A stretch of DNA of 64,000 nucleotides from Candidatus Peregrinibacteria bacterium CG10_big_fil_rev_8_21_14_0_10_55_24 (GCA_002772745.1 PFDV01000003.1:141555-205554); one strand, 5' to 3'; shown: positions 16,738-27,114, counted from the stretch's first letter. Notes: generated by a model not told the origin, from the letters alone. Numbers and translations are program-made.

Positions 16738-17519
16738 GCACCGAGTGTACGCAGAAGCCCGGGGATCCTCTCGATGACATCATGCGCGGTGAAGGCGTAC
16801 CCTTTCTCTGGGAAGAGTTCCTCAGCGGCACGCTTGATGGTACGCGACGAAAGCACACTCGCCTCAAATGGTGTGAGATGCAACGCGATGAGTCCTGCAA
16901 TCATGCCGGCGAGCGCATCGCCGGTTCCGCCGACGGTCAGGCCTGCGTTGCCGCCAGCAACATCTTCATGCTGCCCTGCAGGAGAGACAATGTGATCGGT
17001 TTGTCCTTTGAGGAGTATCACCGCCCCGAATTGCTCCGCCTGTTGAGCAATCTGCTTGGGCAGAAGTTCCATGCGTTCCAATTCTCCCAGGTGCGGTGTG
17101 AGCACGCTCGCCTTACCCCTGAGGAGTGAGAGCGTTTTTGGTTGTAATGCAGTGGCATCCAACACCAGCGTGCAACTGGCACCTTCGATGATTTCCATCA
17201 GTGCTCGCACACTTTCCTCGTTCCCGTGGTCGATGCCTGGCCCAAGGACTGCGCAATCCATGGTGGCGAGGAGCTCGAGGATCGGCTCCACGTCATGTCG
17301 GCCCAAATTTTCCCCTGCAAATGGGTGAACTTGTACATTCAACGATGCGTTCTTGGCTGCATCCTCGTGGCACGCAGGCAATGCGAGGTAGAGAAGATCC
17401 ACCCCTGTCGCCTCTGCGGCGAGCGCGGAAAAAATCGGAGCGCCGTGCATCGTGCGCGATCCACCGACGATGGCCACCTTCCCGTTTTCTCCTTTGTGCG
17501 AATCTGTGGAACGTTGCAT
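16734..17519 (-). CDS. nnrD: ADP-dependent NAD(P)H-hydrate dehydratase
   Basis: 261 aa, the YjeF C-terminal (ribokinase-fold) domain only: KVAIVGGSRTMHGAP at the start, AVLGPGIDHG, LVLDATAL, VLTPHLGE, ILLKGQTD and GGTGDALAGMIAG near the end (nucleotide site and catalytic Asp). It repairs hydrated NADH/NADPH. The epimerase domain (NnrE) is absent here. Upstream are both AAGGAGG (11 nt away) and TATGAT (17526-17531) ending 6 nt before the ATG, so it could be leaderless or SD-led. Confidence 0.9.
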   Translation of the reverse strand: MQRSTDSHKGENGKVAIVGGSRTMHGAPIFSALAAEATGVDLLYLALPACHEDAAKNASLNVQVHPFAGENLGRHDVEPILELLATMDCAVLGPGIDHGNEESVRALMEIIEGASCTLVLDATALQPKTLSLLRGKASVLTPHLGELERMELLPKQIAQQAEQFGAVILLKGQTDHIVSPAGQHEDVAGGNAGLTVGGTGDALAGMIAGLIALHLTPFEASVLSSRTIKRAAEELFPEKGYAFTAHDVIERIPGLLRTLGA

Positions 17520-17540
17520 GTATATATCATACCTCCTTTC

Positions 17541-18677
17541 CTACTTTCCTACGAGTTGGGGATAACAGGAACCATGGTGTTTGTATATCTCCGCGACAAC
17601 ATCTGCTACTTGTCTGCGAAACCGTGAGGAGGAGAATCGCTGCGCGTGTGCACGAATGACCCTTGGATCGAAAGTGTGCTGCGTAAAGACCCTCATGGCC
17701 TCGTAGAGCGCTTCTACTGTTTGCTCGTGAAAGAAGATACCAGTTTTCTCTGCTTCTACAGTATCAAGCGCACCACCCCTCGCGTATGCGATCACCGGAG
17801 TGCCGCAGGCCTGAGCCTCCAAGGGCACGATGCCCGCATCCTCATGTTGAGGGAGGAAGAGAGCACGGGATTCGGAGTAGAGCGCAGGAAGATCTTCTTC
17901 GGGGACATAGCCCAGGAACTCCACGGTGGGTCCTGCCATTTGCTTCAGTCGCGCCTCTTCGGGGCCCGTGCCGGCAATACGCAGCGAAACGTTATGCGTG
18001 TTTGCACAGGCAATGAGAAGATCAAAACGTTTGTAGGGGACCAACCGTCCAATGGCGAGGTATGGTGCGGCATTGCCACGTGCGTCGCTGCTTAAGGGAA
18101 ATTGGAAAAACCGGTCCTGCACAGGCGGGTAAATCACCGTACTCTCGCGACCGTACACGGAACGGATTCGATTCTGTGTCTCGGTAGAATTGGCCAGGAA
18201 GCAGTCCACGCGTTTCTCCGTAGTCAGATCCCAGCGTCGTAGTGATGTGAGCGCACGCTTCAGGCGGCGATGAAGGATACGAGGGAAACGCGAACGCCGC
18301 AGGTACTCATTCTCCATCTCCCAGGCATAACGCATGGGAGTGTGGCAATAACAGACATGTACGGCGGTACTGGGTGGGATAATGCCTTTTCCCACGGCAT
18401 GCGATGAACTCAAGATGATGTCGTATGCGGAAAGATCAATTCCCTCCAGTGCTCGTGGCATCCACGGAAGCAGCAAACGGTGGCGTTTGCCAAGCAGGCG
18501 GTACCACCGTTGCAGCTTCGTGACGCGAATGTCTGCATGGTCGAGCGGACCCAATGCTCCAATATTTGCTACGGTGGTGAAGATCGGCGCATCGGGCCAC
18601 AGTTCGTGGAATTCCGCAATCACATGCTCAGCTCCGGCATAAATAGGGAGCCAGTCGGCGACAAGGGCAATGCGCAC
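17541..18677 (-). CDS. GT4-type glycosyltransferase (mannosyltransferase-like)
   Basis: 378 aa, GT-B fold: N-terminal [19 protein letters not shown] (donor loop), [46 protein letters not shown], and [24 protein letters not shown], the E-x7-E motif region. It transfers sugars, often mannose, to lipid or polysaccharide acceptors. GTG 18677 begins directly at the Rossmann strand; CATACT (18684-18689) ends 6 nt before it. A longer frame to 18782 is low-complexity. Confidence 0.85.
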   Translation of the reverse strand: MRIALVADWLPIYAGAEHVIAEFHELWPDAPIFTTVANIGALGPLDHADIRVTKLQRWYRLLGKRHRLLLPWMPRALEGIDLSAYDIILSSSHAVGKGIIPPSTAVHVCYCHTPMRYAWEMENEYLRRSRFPRILHRRLKRALTSLRRWDLTTEKRVDCFLANSTETQNRIRSVYGRESTVIYPPVQDRFFQFPLSSDARGNAAPYLAIGRLVPYKRFDLLIACANTHNVSLRIAGTGPEEARLKQMAGPTVEFLGYVPEEDLPALYSESRALFLPQHEDAGIVPLEAQACGTPVIAYARGGALDTVEAEKTGIFFHEQTVEALYEAMRVFTQHTFDPRVIRAHAQRFSSSRFRRQVADVVAEIYKHHGSCYPQLVGK

Positions 18678-18815
18678 GGAGGCAGTATGCAGGAAGAAGA
18701 GAGGATGCTCTAGTGCGGGGTTTGGCAGGTCAGGAGAATCAGGGGGTTTGTACAACTGTCCTGACCTGACGAAACCTCCCAAAACCTCCCAAGCCTCTTA
18801 CGCTATCATGTCCCC

Positions 18816-19736
18816 ATGTCCCTGCGACCTGCCCGGCGTTTGCCGCGCCGTTTCAACAGGCCTGTCACACGCGAGACCAAACTCCTGGTTAAGCGCCGAA
18901 ACCGTACAACGCGACGGGTCACGGATCGCGTGCGCAAGATCCAGCGCAGAGGAGGACGGTTGCTGATTGCCGTGCGCAAGTCGTTCATGCAGTGGTTGAT
19001 TCTCGTTGGTGTGGGACTCGTACTTCTCATGGGTGGGCTCTTCGCATTTTCCCCTATTGTGCGGATTCGAGAAATTCGCGTGGTACGCACGAATGCGCGT
19101 TTGGATATCGAGGAAGTGCAACACATACTTGCTCCTCTCTTCGGCAGGCATCTCTTTTTTCTCCCTGAGTACGAAGTGACGAATCTGCTGAAGGATGCGT
19201 TATCGGATCTGCAGGAAGTGGAGGTATCCAAGAGGTATCCGTCTCTTCTGCATGTGCGCATTGCCTTGGACCCCATCGTCGCGCGCTTGCGTATTCTTAG
19301 TCCGGAAGATGCTGCCGATCCTCAGGATTACACGGGATCCGGAGCCGGAATTGATTTCCTCACAGAGCGAGGTATCTACATTGTGGCTCCTATGTTGGAA
19401 GTTCCCGTCGAAATTCCAACAATCAATCTGGTGGACTGGGGCGTACGGCCGGAGCCTGGCACCGAACTTCTCATCCCGGAGTTTCTCGATCGCATCGCGC
19501 AGACGGAACGAGCACTCCTCCAGCAATTCGGTCATCACGTGCAGGCGACGACCGTGTATCTGCGTGCACAGGAGTATCACCTGCAGATCGACCAGGGCAG
19601 AGAACTCTGGTTCGACACCGCGAGCACCATGGATAAGCAACTCCTTCGCTATCGTACATTTCTGCGCAATGTGCCTCTCGATTCCGTGCAGACATATGTC
19701 GATCTTAGGCTCACGGATCGCGTGATATACAAGTAG
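18816..19736 (+). CDS. ftsQ: FtsQ/DivIB-like cell division protein
   Basis: 306 aa: a basic N-terminus (about 1-50, Arg-rich), one TM helix (about 54-74), a POTRA domain (IREIRVVRTNARLDIEEVQHIL...GRHLFFL), a beta domain ending in YVDLRLTDRVIYK. It is a bitopic divisome protein linking FtsA/FtsZ-side assembly with septal wall synthesis. The -10 TATCAT (18804-18809) is 6 nt before ATG. Neighbouring wall genes support the call. Confidence 0.82.
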   Translation: MSLRPARRLPRRFNRPVTRETKLLVKRRNRTTRRVTDRVRKIQRRGGRLLIAVRKSFMQWLILVGVGLVLLMGGLFAFSPIVRIREIRVVRTNARLDIEEVQHILAPLFGRHLFFLPEYEVTNLLKDALSDLQEVEVSKRYPSLLHVRIALDPIVARLRILSPEDAADPQDYTGSGAGIDFLTERGIYIVAPMLEVPVEIPTINLVDWGVRPEPGTELLIPEFLDRIAQTERALLQQFGHHVQATTVYLRAQEYHLQIDQGRELWFDTASTMDKQLLRYRTFLRNVPLDSVQTYVDLRLTDRVIYK

Positions 19737-19822
19737 AAGTGCTTGACCGCGGGGTCGTGCATTCCCTGTAAAATGGTTGACCAGCCTTTCCCTTTGGGGG
19801 GGTTCTGCGTATCCTGCATGGG

Positions 19823-20701
19823 ATGGTTCGACCACTCCTTGCAGCCTTGCTCTTAGGCATGCTGCCTGCATCCACAGTGCCCCTTGATTCAGATTCTCTT
19901 GCAGGTTTTCTGCAGGTGAGTATTTCGCCTCCATCGGAAGCGATTGACGTAGAGGAACGCCTGTCCGCGTCCGGAGTAATCATCGCCGATGTTGCAGGGG
20001 GGCAATCTCTGTACCGCAAGCAAGCCGATGTCCGCCGGCCCATGGCGAGTCTGACCAAGCTCATGACGGCGCTTCTGATTGTGGAGCACCACACGATGGA
20101 TGAGTGGGTAACGGTTCCCGTAGCTACGGGGCGCGTTGAAGGGAATAAAATTTACCTGCCGCCCGGGGAGCAGTTTACCGTGGGTAATCTCCTTTCTGCG
20201 CTCCTCATTGCCTCCGCAAATGATGCGGCGGAAGTACTGGCGATCTACCACAGCGGATCGGTTTCTGCATTTGTAGAGGAGATGAATGCCCGTGCAGGTG
20301 CCCTGGGGCTTAAAGATACGCAGTATGCCAATCCCTCCGGTCTTGACAGTTCCCTGCAGTGGTCCACCCCGCAGGATCTGACATGGCTTGCGAGCTTTGT
20401 TCTGCGTAAGCCTGAGATTCGCGAGCGCATGGGCAAGCGTGGCACGCGCATCATCAGTCGGCAGGGAAGCACCATTCCCCTGACACACACGCACGCGCTC
20501 CTTGGAACAGAGAGCGAGGTCGTTGCCGGCAAAACGGGAACGACGATGGGAGCGAAAGAGTGCCTCCTTTCCGTGGTGGATGCTGGCGGACACGAATATG
20601 TGGTGGTGTTGCTCCACTCTTTGGAACGTTACAAGGATATGCTCAAGATTCTTTCTGCCATTGAGCAGCGGGCATCCGAAACCGCAACTGCGCTCCTCTA
20701 A
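19823..20701 (+). CDS. dacA: D-alanyl-D-alanine carboxypeptidase (S11)
   Basis: 292 aa with a signal-like N-terminus and all three penicillin-binding motifs: SLTK (Ser76-Lys79), SAN (131-133) and KTG (238-240). It trims the terminal D-Ala from pentapeptide stems. It lacks the PBP5 C-terminal beta domain and amphipathic anchor, so it is a minimal form. TATCCT (19810-19815) lies 7 nt before ATG. Confidence 0.93.
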   Translation: MVRPLLAALLLGMLPASTVPLDSDSLAGFLQVSISPPSEAIDVEERLSASGVIIADVAGGQSLYRKQADVRRPMASLTKLMTALLIVEHHTMDEWVTVPVATGRVEGNKIYLPPGEQFTVGNLLSALLIASANDAAEVLAIYHSGSVSAFVEEMNARAGALGLKDTQYANPSGLDSSLQWSTPQDLTWLASFVLRKPEIRERMGKRGTRIISRQGSTIPLTHTHALLGTESEVVAGKTGTTMGAKECLLSVVDAGGHEYVVVLLHSLERYKDMLKILSAIEQRASETATALL

Positions 20702-20710
20702 GATTCTGCA

Positions 20711-21760
20711 ATGGTAACGAATACGACCATTCGTTGGCTCTCTGTGCGGGTGCGCCTCACGTGCCTTGGATTCTTGGTCGTTGCATCGCTCCTTCCGCCC
20801 TACGTTCCCGAATCGGCGTTGGCATCGCCGGAACTTGCAGTCACAACGCCGCAATTTCTCCTTGTTGAGGACGGATTTCTGATGAAGTCGTCTTCCCTGA
20901 CGCGTCAGGGGTCTCGTCGCGCCTACGCGGAGGGGATCATCCACACCGTCAAGGAGGGAGAGAGTCTGGAGCGTCTTGCCAATCGTTACGGCGTCGTCGT
21001 GGACACCATTCGGTGGGCGAATAATCTTAAGGAACAGGCAGCCATTCAGCCGGGTGATGAACTCCTTATCCTCCCCGTGGATGGGATTCTCCACACCGTG
21101 AAACGTGGCCAAAACCTGACGCAAATTGCCGAACTCTACGATATCCCTGCAGAGGAAATTGCTGCGCAGAACAAGGTGCAGGGTGGATTCCTGCTTGCGG
21201 GACAGGAACTCATCATCCCCGGGGGAACGCCCATCACGGGTGAACCGACTGTCATCGCCTCTGCTGAGCCTCCTCCGCAGTCGCCCCCAACATCTGGCCA
21301 GCCACCCACCGCGAAACCGCAACCTGCCGCAGAACCTCCTCCCGCAGCCCAGGAACCGACGACATTTACCGATACCCCCACCAGTGGGGTGCTCCAAAAG
21401 CCGTGTTCCGCCGAGTGCTTTATCACGCAGTACTACCATTCGGGTCACTATGCATTGGATTTGCAGGAGCGCGGAGGCGGTCCGATCTACGCCGCCGAAG
21501 CGGGGACGGTGACTCGCGCCGAATACGGTTGGAACGGAGGATTCGGCAACGTCATCGAGATTGATCATGGCAATGATCTTGTGACGCTGTACGGACACAA
21601 CAAGGAGCTCTACGTGGAAGTGGGCGACACCGTGTATCGCGGCCAGGAAATCGCGTGGATGGGGAACACCGGTCTCGTATATGGTAAAACGGGAATCCAC
21701 GTACACTTTGAAGTGCGCCTGCAAGGCATGAAGAAGAACCCGTTGCTCTACATTCAGTAA
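20711..21760 (+). CDS. LysM-LysM-M23 cell wall peptidase
   Basis: 349 aa: N-terminal signal/TM (about 12-35), LysM 1 (about 77-120, HTVKEGESLERLANRYGV), LysM 2 (about 123-168), a Pro-rich linker (170-225) and an M23 domain with HYALD, GNVIEIDHG, YGHN and IHVHFEVR. LysM binds glycan strands and M23 cuts peptide bridges. It starts 10 nt after dacA; TAAGAT (20699-20704), overlapping the dacA stop, is 6 nt upstream. Confidence 0.9.
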   Translation: MVTNTTIRWLSVRVRLTCLGFLVVASLLPPYVPESALASPELAVTTPQFLLVEDGFLMKSSSLTRQGSRRAYAEGIIHTVKEGESLERLANRYGVVVDTIRWANNLKEQAAIQPGDELLILPVDGILHTVKRGQNLTQIAELYDIPAEEIAAQNKVQGGFLLAGQELIIPGGTPITGEPTVIASAEPPPQSPPTSGQPPTAKPQPAAEPPPAAQEPTTFTDTPTSGVLQKPCSAECFITQYYHSGHYALDLQERGGGPIYAAEAGTVTRAEYGWNGGFGNVIEIDHGNDLVTLYGHNKELYVEVGDTVYRGQEIAWMGNTGLVYGKTGIHVHFEVRLQGMKKNPLLYIQ

Positions 21761-21843
21761 GAGCGTTTTTTCTCTGCGGTATGAGAAATACTTGAAAAGG
21801 TTGTTCTCTGCAAAGGACGGCGTAAGCTCCTCCTCCTGTCTGT

Positions 21844-24036
21844 ATGGAACAACAATCATCTTCTTCTCCTGACGAGGTCGAGACGTCCGCTCCCTTCTGG
21901 ACGAAAGTTGGCGCGCCGCGTCCTGGTGCCCCGGATGGTGATCGGGTCGCGGTACTCGATGTCTATGAACCCACGTATGTCCCGGCGCAACTGCGCTGTA
22001 CGGAAGAGGAAGTGGAAGAGCTCCGTGCGCGGGGACTGACAAGCGACGGAGAGTACGCGCTACGACGTACATTTGGCGCAGGGTCCATTACGGACATGCA
22101 GGAAGTTGCACGCAGCGCAATCACGGAGGGCGGATTCGTTGGGATTCAAACGCTGCCCAATACCGATTCCGGGCCAAGGCAGACCTCAGCATGCCCGTAT
22201 CTTTCCGGCATGTTCGGCAAGGATCCCAAAGATGTAGATCTCCTTGGCGTGGCTGCACTCCGAGAATTCCCGAGCGTGTTTATTGAGCTCGTCAACGCGC
22301 GCGGCAAGCAGATGCGCCGGGACGAGAAGAGGATGTGCGAACATCACCAGTACCATCACGCACACCTACGTGCGTTCAAGCTCGCCGCTCTGCGCATCGC
22401 GTACGATCGCATGATGGAGGATGGAATGAACGCGGAATTCGAAACGTTCTGGGAGAAACACGCCCGGGACAGTGACAGACTCCTCGACTGTGCAGTAACC
22501 ATGGTATTGGAGGAGCGATTCCAGGCGTCGTGGTTCGAGTGGCCCGAGGAAATCGCATGCAAGAAACCGATAGAGCTGCTGCAGGAGGATGCATCGCTCG
22601 CGGAAGATGCTCGTTATCTGCTCTATGTGCAGTGGGTTTTGCAAGAACAGTGGAGTGATTGCTCTACAGCAGTGCGTGCCGTCGGAGGTCATATGATTGA
22701 GGATCGCGCTTACTCCGTTTCCCGCCGTACCCCCGAAGTTTGGCGCGATTGGCGCGAACAGCACATGGAGGGAAAGCAGGGCGTCTTCCATATTGGCCCC
22801 GATCGCCAGCCCACCTACTCCACTGGCGTCAACGTGGCGGGAGATCCGTACGGTCCGCAGAAATGGGGGCACGTTGTCCCGAGATTCATAGAGAACCCCG
22901 ACGGGGTCATTGACTACATTGTCGAAACCATCGCGCAGGACGAAGGACGCATCGATATCCGCCGCGTTGATCATGCGCTTGCGTGGATTTGGAAGTACTA
23001 CCGCGTTCCGTGGGAGAAAAATGCGAGCGAAGGGGAGTACTTTCATGCTCTCAAGGAGAAGATCTTCAATCGTCTGCGTGAGCGTTTCCCTGATGTGTAC
23101 TGGATTATTGAAGATGTCGGTTACACGGACGGTGACGTCCTTCGGACACAGCAGTGGCTGGGGCTCGGGCCGTTCAAATCGTTCAAATGGGCCCCGGGAC
23201 ACAACGGTAGCCTCGATCCCCTGTACCGCTCTCCCAAGGAGGCTCCTCCGTCCGCCGTCGTGCTGGATGATAACGCCGACCTGCGCGCGTTCGAGGTGTG
23301 GTTCTTGCAGTTGAGCCGGGAGAATAGACGGCACTACATCGGAGAGATTTACGGTCAAGAGCATACGGATGAGCGATTCCATCGGCATGTGGTGCAGGGC
23401 GAGCGCCACGACACCGAAGCAGTGTTACGCTGGTTGATGCGATCCCGCGCACACATCGCGGTGACAACGCTGCAGAGTGCGGGGAACAGCGTCGTTGCAG
23501 ATGATCGCGACGAGAATTCCCCCGGTCTGGAACATCCGCAGTTCTGGCAGTTGCTTTCTCGCCTGGAGCGCGGCGATCTTCCAGAAGTCTTCGCGATGAC
23601 GCGACATGTAATAGAGGAAACGCGCAGGGAAACGCGCGAAATCCTCAGCCCAGGGAGCTTGCAGGTTCTCGCACTCTCCATGCGCCCGGGTCAAGGGCAG
23701 TACGTCAAACAGGGAGGGACATTCATTCTGCGCATTGCCTGCAATCGGCCGCCGCAGGCAGATACGCGTATCGAATGTAATGCACAGGAGGGGAATCGCG
23801 ACGGTGTACACCTCATTCGGCCGCAGGAAGGAGGTCTTTCAGAGCCATGCATTACATCCTGTGCGCGTTACCAGGATGGCACGTATGTCTGGGAAATCGC
23901 CGGGACCGTAGCGCAGGACGCGCAGTCGTGGGCAGTGATTGAACTCTCTCCGTGCATTGTCGAAGGGGAAGAGCGTCATGCACTGTGCTTGCCGGAGGAC
24001 AGGCTCTACATTCAGGTACAGCCGGAAGGAACGTGA
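21844..24036 (+). CDS. malQ: GH77-like 4-alpha-glucanotransferase (amylomaltase-like), divergent
   Basis: 730 aa. Similarity to GH77 is seen at IQTLPNTDSG...SACPYLS (usual LP..P.G..SPYS), IRRVDHALAWIWKYYRVP with nucleophile candidate Asp376 (usual RIDH), and YWIIEDVG with acid/base candidate Glu423 (usual AEDLG). A later VTTLQSAGNSVVADDRDENSPG segment resembles the third active-site region, but the usual QD is QS here. About 100 residues at the C-terminus (after about 615) form an extra beta-type domain. Activity on maltodextrins is likely but not certain. Confidence 0.72.
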   Translation: MEQQSSSSPDEVETSAPFWTKVGAPRPGAPDGDRVAVLDVYEPTYVPAQLRCTEEEVEELRARGLTSDGEYALRRTFGAGSITDMQEVARSAITEGGFVGIQTLPNTDSGPRQTSACPYLSGMFGKDPKDVDLLGVAALREFPSVFIELVNARGKQMRRDEKRMCEHHQYHHAHLRAFKLAALRIAYDRMMEDGMNAEFETFWEKHARDSDRLLDCAVTMVLEERFQASWFEWPEEIACKKPIELLQEDASLAEDARYLLYVQWVLQEQWSDCSTAVRAVGGHMIEDRAYSVSRRTPEVWRDWREQHMEGKQGVFHIGPDRQPTYSTGVNVAGDPYGPQKWGHVVPRFIENPDGVIDYIVETIAQDEGRIDIRRVDHALAWIWKYYRVPWEKNASEGEYFHALKEKIFNRLRERFPDVYWIIEDVGYTDGDVLRTQQWLGLGPFKSFKWAPGHNGSLDPLYRSPKEAPPSAVVLDDNADLRAFEVWFLQLSRENRRHYIGEIYGQEHTDERFHRHVVQGERHDTEAVLRWLMRSRAHIAVTTLQSAGNSVVADDRDENSPGLEHPQFWQLLSRLERGDLPEVFAMTRHVIEETRRETREILSPGSLQVLALSMRPGQGQYVKQGGTFILRIACNRPPQADTRIECNAQEGNRDGVHLIRPQEGGLSEPCITSCARYQDGTYVWEIAGTVAQDAQSWAVIELSPCIVEGEERHALCLPEDRLYIQVQPEGT

Positions 24037-24111
24037 GTGCGCGGAAAGCAGAGGTTGACGCAGATACACGATGCTTTCGCGCATGGGACATCCGCCACTC
24101 CCAATATCCGT

Positions 24112-25200
24112 TTACCTCCGCCACACAGCACGAGCGCCCCTCCACGCGTACTTCGCCACAATAAGCAGGATGAAGAAGTACAGAACGTACTGCAGGATCA
24201 CAAGGACGGTAGTGATCAGGTTGATGGAGACATCTTGCACGACAGTATTGAGGTCACGGACAAACCCTTTTACTGCGGCTTTCCACGAGTCTCTGATGTC
24301 CTTGCCGTCCACAAATTTGTCCTCTTCCACAGAAATGGAGAACCGCGTGTAGTCCAGGCGATCGATCTGATCCGCCATCGCGCGTTGCATGCGATCCAGT
24401 TGCTCGCTCACGGAGATGCGCTGCTGTGTGAGGCGCTCGATCATCTGTACCTTGCTGTCGATGACCGTTGCAAGACTCTCGGCATCACGCGTGTTCCTTG
24501 CCAATGCCTCGATCTCCGCGTAGGCCTCCTTCGCACTCTCAAAAGTCTCGTCTATTGCAGCCATCTTCTGTTCCAGAATTTCCAGTTCACTGGTGTAATC
24601 CTCCACCAACCGCTTGATGGTGTACGTGTTCGCAGAAAGCGTATCGGGATTGAGACCTTCGATGATGGCCAGTAATTCTTCCGTGAACGCTTTTTCCACC
24701 TTGAACGCGTAGTAGCACCCGCGCTCGTAGCGATTGGCATTCTCAAAAATGACCTCTCCTCTGGTCTTCAATGCCTCAATCTCGCCGCAGGTGTCCTCCA
24801 GATCCCGCGTCTTGATGGTGCCGTTGTACTCCGTCACCTCGTACTCTTCCGCATCGGGGCCTACAGATCCCTCATCCTGCGGTATGGGAACGGAGCTTGG
24901 GCTGGGAACGGAGCCGCGCGTAGCGGCCATGCCCATGTCCATCTGAGCATCATTGCTTTCATAGTACCCCATCTCCTCGGAAAACTTGGCCGCTTGCTCA
25001 TTGAGCATCGTGCCCGTGTTCCTCAGTAGTGGTTCAACGGTGGATCCCACAAGCCGTATGGCAAATACCACCACGATGACTGCTGCCAGCGCGGTGAAGA
25101 ACACCTTCACGGCTGCAGCGGGCCTTGCAACGATCTGTGCGATGAATTCTCTGATAGGCACGCAATAGAGCATAGCGTTCCTCTCGTGGGGAGACAACAT
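24112..25200 (-). CDS. DUF4349-like membrane protein with coiled coil
   Basis: 362 aa: N-terminal TM (about 33-55), a low-complexity Ser/Pro linker (90-115), a domain with TYTIKRLVEDYTSELEILEQKM-type heptads (about 190-290) and a C-terminal TM (about 325-352) with a basic tail. This matches the DUF4349 layout. The function is unknown, probably in the envelope. An alternative start is ATG 25173. It converges with malQ. Confidence 0.65.
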   Translation of the reverse strand: MLSPHERNAMLYCVPIREFIAQIVARPAAAVKVFFTALAAVIVVVFAIRLVGSTVEPLLRNTGTMLNEQAAKFSEEMGYYESNDAQMDMGMAATRGSVPSPSSVPIPQDEGSVGPDAEEYEVTEYNGTIKTRDLEDTCGEIEALKTRGEVIFENANRYERGCYYAFKVEKAFTEELLAIIEGLNPDTLSANTYTIKRLVEDYTSELEILEQKMAAIDETFESAKEAYAEIEALARNTRDAESLATVIDSKVQMIERLTQQRISVSEQLDRMQRAMADQIDRLDYTRFSISVEEDKFVDGKDIRDSWKAAVKGFVRDLNTVVQDVSINLITTVLVILQYVLYFFILLIVAKYAWRGARAVWRR

Positions 25201-25224
25201 GTCCCATATTGCCTGCCAATTCCA

Positions 25225-27114
25225 CTACTTCCCTATTGGCACGATGTGCTCCTGTCGCTGCTGCAGCCGCCCAAGGAAACGCTCCTCGGAATCGTCTCCC
25301 AGTAGTTCCAGTGCGCACGCCACGCTCATCTGAGAGACGAGCTGCGCCTTTCGAAGAGATGTGATTGTAGCGGCTTCGTGAGGGTTGTGGCTCAGGCCGT
25401 TATCTGCGGCAATGGTCATACTCACCTGTGTTCCCTCCGCAGGACTCTCCTTCGCTTTCGCCAGGGTATTGCTGTCGTGCCCGGGGAGAACCGAGGCCTT
25501 GATCACCGAGTACCCAAGACAAGCGGCGATTGCCGCCTTCCGTTCTGCAATCATCGCACTCACGGTTCCTGATGCAGTGCGCGAACGCTCGGTGCGGAAC
25601 GCTGCGAATTCTTCACCTGCGAACCATCGGTCGAATACATGCTTCTGCACTTGTTGTGCGAAGCATTCTCTCAGACGCGTAAGATGCTCTGTATCCGTGA
25701 ATCGAAAATCGAGCTTCATCGAAAAGCCATGTTCTGGGCTTAAGACAAAATCCGTTCCGGTGCACGTGACGTCGTAGATTACGCGGTGGCCATCGGCAGC
25801 GTGCACATCGGTTTTTCGTGGTGCTCCTTCCATGCGGGCGGGGATGGAGAGCAGACCGATGGTGTGTTCCTTGGGAAGAGACCTATATGTTCCGGCAGGT
25901 GCCGGCGACAGAGTCCAGCGCATATCCAAATTGCGCGTGTCACGCAGCGTCGTTTGACATACTGCAAGTGCATCGCGTGCGAAACCATCGGCATCCGCCG
26001 ATCGTATGAGGAGTCGGATGCGCTGCCTCCGTGGCACTTTCGTGTACCCGGTTAGTGCATCGGGCTCCACGCTCAACACATGCACACCCCTGTTTCGGTC
26101 CCCCTTACCAAAGAGCACCTTACTGAGGATGTACGTTCCAACCAGAGCATCGTTGCGAAACCACGGTCCGCCCTCCGTCATCGTTTCGTCCCTATTGTGA
26201 ATCGTGCCTGCGGTGTGTGCTTCTTCGCCGATGACTTCCACGTCAATGATGGAGTACTGTCCTTCAGCGATTTCATGATTCCGGGCGTTAACGGTTTCAG
26301 GGGACATGACCAAGTCTTCCCTGATAGAGCCTCCGATACCGCCTGATGCAATATGGACGTCGTTACCCGTTGTCTGCAGCAACTTTGCCTGTGCGATATG
26401 TCCTTCTTCCGCTGTGACGATGTTGCGTACTCCGCTCGTCAACGTGATTTGGAGCATTCCCGTGCCATCATCTCGAATGATGGGGTTCTGCGCTTCGTCG
26501 AGGACGTCGTTCCACGTCCTGCCCGGTTGCGTGTAGCGACTCCAGTGATGTTGGAGCGTGCTCTCGTCACCATTCTTTCCGTACTGCATGGCGTTGAGTT
26601 TTGCTGGTGTCAGTTCTCCTGTGGCCACCGCACTGCCGACACATGCACGACCGGTCATACTGGATTCCTCCGCGCGCCATACGGCCATAGTCAGGCTATG
26701 CCTCGTTTGCGCGCCAGTCTCTCTGCGGAACTGTGCGAGCTTAAGGAGCATGTCACGCGCGATGTTCACGCCCCATACGCCGTCGAGCGGCCCTCCGTCG
26801 GGTACGGAATCAATGTGTGAATGGTAGAGAACGGTGCTCTGCGCATCCTGCCCGAAGTACGTAACGAAGAGATTCCCGACTGCATCGGTGTCGATGGCAA
26901 AATCCATACCCTCTCTCAGTCCCATGGTGGTGAGCTGTTCTCGCATGTCTTGTTCGATGAATGCGAACGCGGCGTCTTCGGCTTCCGAGAACGCGAGGCA
27001 ACTACGTCCTTTTGGAGGATGTGCCTCTGGCTGTGCCGGTCCGTTCACATTGAATAGCGGATTCTCTACAAGAGGATCGACAATGCCGCCGTACGGTTTT
27101 GGAGATGCGTCCAT
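25225..27114 (-). CDS. M20-family amidohydrolase (hydantoinase/carbamoylase-like), enlarged
   Basis: 629 aa; the usual size is about 410. Metal-site features are SHIDSVPDGGPLDGVWG (H100, D102, D111) and AVWRAEES (E149, E150), then a dimerisation region with VEVIGEEAHTAGTIHNRDETM, equivalent to the HAGTTPM segment of N-carbamoyl amino-acid amidohydrolases, and a late GHDSNTLAK. It hydrolyses an N-carbamoyl, allantoate-like or peptide amide bond; the substrate is unknown. Extra length sits mainly between about 350 and 540. It has a strong promoter. Confidence 0.75.
   Translation of the reverse strand: MDASPKPYGGIVDPLVENPLFNVNGPAQPEAHPPKGRSCLAFSEAEDAAFAFIEQDMREQLTTMGLREGMDFAIDTDAVGNLFVTYFGQDAQSTVLYHSHIDSVPDGGPLDGVWGVNIARDMLLKLAQFRRETGAQTRHSLTMAVWRAEESSMTGRACVGSAVATGELTPAKLNAMQYGKNGDESTLQHHWSRYTQPGRTWNDVLDEAQNPIIRDDGTGMLQITLTSGVRNIVTAEEGHIAQAKLLQTTGNDVHIASGGIGGSIREDLVMSPETVNARNHEIAEGQYSIIDVEVIGEEAHTAGTIHNRDETMTEGGPWFRNDALVGTYILSKVLFGKGDRNRGVHVLSVEPDALTGYTKVPRRQRIRLLIRSADADGFARDALAVCQTTLRDTRNLDMRWTLSPAPAGTYRSLPKEHTIGLLSIPARMEGAPRKTDVHAADGHRVIYDVTCTGTDFVLSPEHGFSMKLDFRFTDTEHLTRLRECFAQQVQKHVFDRWFAGEEFAAFRTERSRTASGTVSAMIAERKAAIAACLGYSVIKASVLPGHDSNTLAKAKESPAEGTQVSMTIAADNGLSHNPHEAATITSLRKAQLVSQMSVACALELLGDDSEERFLGRLQQRQEHIVPIGK

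Noticed and set aside
19889..22072. 727-aa minus-strand frame opposite dacA and the LysM-M23 gene
   Set aside because: Long only because of GC-rich codon bias; the plus strand has clear SLTK/SAN/KTG and LysM/M23 motifs.
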